A stretch of 35,128 nucleotides of DNA from an uncultured beta proteobacterium (lineage in GTDB: Bacteria > Pseudomonadota > Gammaproteobacteria > Burkholderiales > SG8-41): positions 1 to 35,128 of the forward strand of contig CADECM010000056.1 of the NCBI GenBank assembly GCA_902825845.1, in the 5' to 3' direction. Made by a program: the position numbers and the translations under genes. The notes beneath the pieces are model-generated. The model had not been told where the DNA came from and did no database searches. It worked only from the letters and a program-made list of their open reading frames with translations. Below, piece after piece: positions 31,584-35,128 of this stretch; position 1 is the stretch's first letter; each line of letters begins with the position of its first letter.

Positions 31584-33686
31584 TCAGCGCACGCGTATCA
31601 GCGCATCCACCGCGACAGCGCCGGTGCCGGACACCATGAGCGGATTGATTTCAACTTCGGCCACGGCATCGGCGTGATCGGCGATCATCCGCGACACGCG
31701 GCTGACGATCTGCGCCACGGCATCGAAGTCGCAAACCGTGGCGCCGCGATACCCTTGCAGCAGCGGCGCGCCGCGCAGCGACAGCACCATGTCGCGCGCC
31801 GTATCAACATCAATCGGAGCATAGCGGCGCGCCACGTCCCGCAACAGTTCCGCCTGCACGCCGCCCATGCCCACCATCACCAACGGGCCGAACGAGGGGT
31901 TGTTAAGCGCGCCGACAATCAGCTCGACTCCGCTCGCCATTTCCTCAACCAGCCAGCCGCGGATGCGGGCCTCGGGCCGGCGCGCCAACACGCCCAGATG
32001 CATATCCGTAAGTATTTGTTTTAAATCATTTTTTTCAGCTATACCGAGGCGCACACCGCCGGCTTCGCTCTTGTGCGGCAGATCCGCACTGACCACTTTC
32101 ACCGCAACGGGGAATTGCAGTGTGCAGACCGCCGCGGTGTCTGCTGCGCCCGCCGCGATAAACAGACGCCGCGGCACCGCAATGCCATAGGCCTCAAGAC
32201 ACGCCTTGCTTTGAACTTCGTCGAGACTGCCCGCGGCATTCGGCGGCAGCGGCAAACGCGGCGGCACAGAGTGCATGCCCGCGCTTTGTGTCCTCGCCGC
32301 TTCGAGTGCCTGCCCGCGCTTGCGTGTGAAATCGTTCAGCACCGACGCGGCATACACCAGACGCGTGGGCGCTTCGAACCACGGCACCTGCGCCGCGTCC
32401 ACAATCGGCAGCCACGCCGCCGACGCCGCCGCGGTGCCGGTAAGGCTGATCAGGATCGGCTTGTCGCTGGCCGCCGCATCAGCCGCGAAATGATGCGCCC
32501 AGTCCGTCGCATCGCGTCCGGGGTACGAGCGCAGAATCAGCATGTCCACGTTGGCATCGCCAAGCACCGCCAGCGTCGCCGCGCGAAATTCCGGCGCCTT
32601 CTGCGCGATCGCCGCGGTGACGTCGACCGGGTTCGCGGTCGACGCAAAGTCCGGCAGCACGGGCTTCAGTGCGTCAAGTGTCGGCGCGGTCATCGGCGGC
32701 AGGACAAGATTGGCCTGCTCGCACGCGTCCGTGAGCAACACGCCGGCGCCGCCCGACGTGGTCATGATCGCCACACGGTTGCCGCGCGGGCGCTTGTGCG
32801 AACGAAACACGCGCGCGGCGTCGATCAGATCGTAGATTTCGCGAATTTCGATGAACCCGCCTTCGCGAAACGCGTCGCGGTACCAGTCGTAGTCTTCGGT
32901 GAGATTGGCGGTGTGCGACACGGCGGCACGGCTGCCCGCACGCGTATTGCCGACCTTCCAGACGGCGATGGGCTTGCCGGTTTCCAGCGCCCGTTGCCCC
33001 AGCGCGCGCAGGCGCCGGCCGTCGCCGATGCCCTCCATGTAAACCGCGATCAGCTGTGTCCCTTCATCCTCCAGAAAATACTCGATAAAGTCCAGCGTGC
33101 TGAGACTGCTTTCATTGCCGGTCGACACCATGTGATCGAAGCCGATGCCGGCCTCTTCGCAGTAGGTCATGATCGAGTAGGCGAATCCGCCGCTCTGCGA
33201 AATCATCGCCACCGGACCGCCGCGCCAATCCTGCTTGCGGAACGCCGCGCCGAATCCCGCAAACACGCGGCTGCGCAGATTCATCATGCCGATGCAGTTG
33301 GGGCCGGTCGCACGCACACCGGACGTTTGAAGTGCGCGCTGCAGTTTGTCCTCCAGTGCGGCACCACGTTCGCCGATTTCGCGAAAGCCTGCGCTCAGAA
33401 TCACCGCATGCTTGATGCCGCGCCGCCCGCACGCTTCGATGGCGGTGGGCACTTCCGCGGCCGGCACCGCGATCACCGCCAGGTCGCATGGTTCGGGCAA
33501 TGCCTCGACACTGGCGTAACACGGACGGCCGTCGATCTCCGTGTAGCGCGGATTGACCGGATACACCCGGCCCGTGTAGTCGAGGTGCGTCAGCGAATGC
33601 AGCGGCTGCCCACCCGCGCGGCGCGTGTCCTGCGTCGCGCCGATGATGGCTACGGCGCCAGGATTGAATAATGCGTGCAATGTCAT
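31584..33686 (-). CDS. NDP-forming acyl-CoA synthetase (acetate-CoA ligase family)
   Basis: This 700-residue fusion of the alpha and beta parts of ADP-forming acyl-CoA synthetase has a CoA-binding domain at residues 1-125 (LFNPGAVAIIGATQD, then YPVNPRYTEIDGRPCYASV), succinyl-CoA-ligase-like domains with ATGPNCIGMMN and the phospho-His258 in GSRAAVSHTANL, and a C-terminal ATP-grasp domain (VKVVSADLPHKSEAGGVRLGI, then VELIVGALNNPSFGPLVMVGMGG). It links a carboxylic acid to CoA using ATP or GTP. It begins 22 bases after the AhpD-like selenoprotein gene and is probably co-transcribed with it. A copy of the dispersed AT-rich motif falls inside it at about residues 554-560. Confidence 0.93.
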   Translation of the reverse strand: MTLHALFNPGAVAIIGATQDTRRAGGQPLHSLTHLDYTGRVYPVNPRYTEIDGRPCYASVEALPEPCDLAVIAVPAAEVPTAIEACGRRGIKHAVILSAGFREIGERGAALEDKLQRALQTSGVRATGPNCIGMMNLRSRVFAGFGAAFRKQDWRGGPVAMISQSGGFAYSIMTYCEEAGIGFDHMVSTGNESSLSTLDFIEYFLEDEGTQLIAVYMEGIGDGRRLRALGQRALETGKPIAVWKVGNTRAGSRAAVSHTANLTEDYDWYRDAFREGGFIEIREIYDLIDAARVFRSHKRPRGNRVAIMTTSGGAGVLLTDACEQANLVLPPMTAPTLDALKPVLPDFASTANPVDVTAAIAQKAPEFRAATLAVLGDANVDMLILRSYPGRDATDWAHHFAADAAASDKPILISLTGTAAASAAWLPIVDAAQVPWFEAPTRLVYAASVLNDFTRKRGQALEAARTQSAGMHSVPPRLPLPPNAAGSLDEVQSKACLEAYGIAVPRRLFIAAGAADTAAVCTLQFPVAVKVVSADLPHKSEAGGVRLGIAEKNDLKQILTDMHLGVLARRPEARIRGWLVEEMASGVELIVGALNNPSFGPLVMVGMGGVQAELLRDVARRYAPIDVDTARDMVLSLRGAPLLQGYRGATVCDFDAVAQIVSRVSRMIADHADAVAEVEINPLMVSGTGAVAVDALIRVR
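32008..32026 (-). repeat. Dispersed AT-rich motif, copy 6 (inside a coding region)
   Basis: On the minus strand ATTTAAAACAAATACTTAC is read in frame as part of NDLKQILTD in the acyl-CoA synthetase. The local base composition is far more AT-rich than the rest of the gene. The protein segment sits in a normally variable linker of the ATP-grasp domain, so the motif does not disrupt the product. Confidence 0.45.
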
Positions 33687-33708
33687 GGTCAGACGCGTCT
33701 ATTCCGGT

Positions 33709-35106
33709 TTAGGGCGCCGCTGATTCCGGGGCGGTCCGCCCCGCGTCGAGCGCCGGCCATTGTTGTGGCCAATCCGCCAGCACACTCTGCAGATAGGCCT
33801 TGATGCGTGCGGCATCGGCAGCCACGGTGTGATTCAATGCGCCGATTTCCGCCGGCGATTCCAGCGGCACGCGCAGCGCGTTGTAGATCAGATCCGCGTT
33901 GCTGGCTATCGCCACCAGGCCCGTGAGTTCCACCACCTGCGCAGCGCTGAAATGCTGTTGCAGTTCGCTGAACACGCCGTCGTCGCGCTTGGCTGTATTG
34001 CGTGCCACCTGTTCGGCCCATGCCATGGCCGCGCCTTCCGCGCCCGTCACCGCGTCCCGTGCCGCCGACGCGGGCACTGCCGCGGCCAGTTGCGCGTCGC
34101 CCAGGCCGGCGGCACGGGCCAGCACCGTATGATGGGCCAGCAGATACGTGGCCGCGTGCACATGGTGCGTGCGCAGCAACACCAGCATGCGCAGGCGCGC
34201 CGGCAGCTGGCTGCCCGCGCCGTCACGCTCGAACGCAAAAACGAACGGCACAAACAACTTGCCCACATGCGGCGTATGCGCCCACAGGCGAACCGCGTTG
34301 GACAAGCCACCGGGCAATTGCCGTGCCGCATTCATGAACTGCGCACTGGCGTACGGCGCAGTGGCCGGATCGAGCAACGGCACGCGCGGCAAGGCCGCCG
34401 TCGCCGGCGCGGGGTACGCGCCCCCGCCCTCCGCCCTGACCACGTCCGCTGCCGCGGGATACGCGGCGGGCCAGTGCTCGATCAGGCGCTCGATATACGC
34501 GCGCAGGCGCTCGGGGTCGGCCCGCACCGACGCGCGGATCTTGTCCACCTCGTGCGGCGGCTCGATCGGCAGCCGCATTGAATCCTGAAAGCGGTTGGAC
34601 TGTCCGAACAGCCCGCATACCGCCGTGAGTTCCACCACTTCCGCGTCGTTGAAATGCCGCTGAACCTCGCTGAACACATCGTCACGCTCGCGCGCGGTAT
34701 TTTTTGCGACATGCTCGGCCCACAGCACCGCGGCGCGTTCGCGTGCGGTGAAGTGCGCCGAATCGAGGTACGCATCCGACGCGATTGCCTGCACCTGCGC
34801 TTCGGTGATGCCGGACGCTTGACCAAGCGCCGTGTTGTGGGCAATTCAATAGTTGCAACTGTTGACGTGGCTGGTTTTCAGTACCGCCATTTCCTTGATG
34901 CGGCACGACAACACGCCCCCTGCGCCTTCGCGCTGCAACACCGAGCCCGCCGGCAACTGGAATTTCGCGATGTGCGGAATATGTCCCCAAACGCGGCTGG
35001 AATTGGGCACGCGCCCGCGCATGTGCGCTGTCGCTTCGAAGAAGCGCGCGGTTTCACCGGTGGCCTTTTCGATCTCCAGCAGAGGTGCTCTTACTTCATA
35101 AGCCAT
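33709..35106 (-). CDS. AhpD-like selenoprotein with tandem carboxymuconolactone decarboxylase domains (UGA read as Sec)
   Basis: Reading the in-frame TGA at 34846-34848 as selenocysteine joins an 86-codon frame and a long downstream frame into one 465-residue protein. Sec87 falls in NSCNYUIAHN, exactly where AhpD-like proteins have the CxxC redox pair followed by a His, so the site is Cys84-x-x-Sec87. Domain 1 continues with ITEAQVQAI, VLWAEHVAKNTARERDDVF and VELTAVCGLFGQSNRF. A second AhpD-type domain (about residues 205-390) repeats this architecture but has ATYLLAHH in place of the Cys motif, so it lost its redox centre. A hairpin with a GGUC loop follows the UGA. GGAG precedes ATG 35106. 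The role is presumably thiol or peroxide redox chemistry. Confidence 0.85.
34814..34831 (-). promoter_or_regulatory. Candidate bacterial SECIS hairpin of the AhpD-like gene
   Basis: Starting 14 bases after the UGA, the mRNA pairs GGCGCUU with AAGCGUC (six Watson-Crick pairs and one G-U) around the loop GGUC. The loop resembles the GGUCU apical loop of the E. coli fdhF element, and its distance from the UGA (about 22 bases) falls in the usual bacterial range. It lies inside the coding sequence. Confidence 0.75.
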
Positions 35107-35128
35107 GCGCGTTTCTCCATCAGCCGAA

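Noticed and set aside
34846..35106. A separate 86-residue gene plus a 361-residue CMD-family gene or a pseudogene
   Set aside because: The two frames are in phase, the only interruption is a UGA at the redox Cys position, and a SECIS-like hairpin follows. Selenocysteine explains it better than decay.
1..35128. CRISPR arrays, insertion sequences, integrases or prophage genes
   Set aside because: No regularly spaced repeats, transposase motifs or phage structural genes were seen on either strand.

Overview
The window looks like chromosomal DNA of a GC-rich betaproteobacterium, probably Burkholderiales-like. This is inferred from a TctC/Bug-type binding protein, two CoxL-family subunits' partners (CoxS-, CoxM- and CoxG-like proteins), a GcvA-type LysR regulator, MCPs ending in xWxxF pentapeptides and a CheD-containing chemotaxis operon. 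No mobile element, CRISPR array, rRNA or plasmid function is visible.

Layout. 461-1274: a queuosine-precursor (VUT/YhhQ-type) transporter convergent with tRNA-Pro(UGG). 1439-2392: a LysR-type regulator. 2808-11209 (minus strand): a complete chemotaxis operon reading STAS protein, membrane-anchored MCP/CheZ-like hybrid, CheY, MCP, CheA, CheW, CheR, CheD, CheB. 11416-14927 (minus): L-aspartate-dehydrogenase-like protein, PEP-mutase/isocitrate-lyase superfamily protein, a UGSC selenoprotein and its translationally coupled partner. 14992-17096: an M48 lipoprotein protease and XdhC. 17183-21984 (minus): YjjJ (HipA-like kinase), a two-TIR membrane protein, a D-2-hydroxyacid dehydrogenase and a TctC-type binding protein. 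22613-29303 (plus): form-II molybdenum hydroxylase subunits S-L-M, a GlsB/YeaQ small membrane protein, an unknown protein, malonyl-CoA decarboxylase and CoxG. 29340-31457 (minus): a second MCP. 31584-35106 (minus): an AhpD-like selenoprotein and an NDP-forming acyl-CoA synthetase.

The main result is two genes split by an in-frame UGA that read correctly as selenocysteine. At 12780-12782 the UGA gives the Sec-Gly-Ser-Cys motif of the UGSC family. At 34846-34848 it gives Cys-x-x-Sec at the redox site of an AhpD/carboxymuconolactone-decarboxylase protein, which also carries a second, cysteine-free AhpD domain. In both cases a stem-loop sits 11-14 nt after the UGA, where a bacterial SECIS belongs. 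Automatic gene calling splits both genes at the UGA. The host should therefore have the Sec machinery (selA, selB, selC, selD), none of which is in this window.

Other points of interest are the CheZ-like catalytic signature in the MCP-like membrane protein of the chemotaxis operon, the double-TIR protein beside a HipA-like kinase, and an AT-rich motif close to TTTAAAAACANATACTTAC that recurs at six or more places in otherwise GC-rich DNA.
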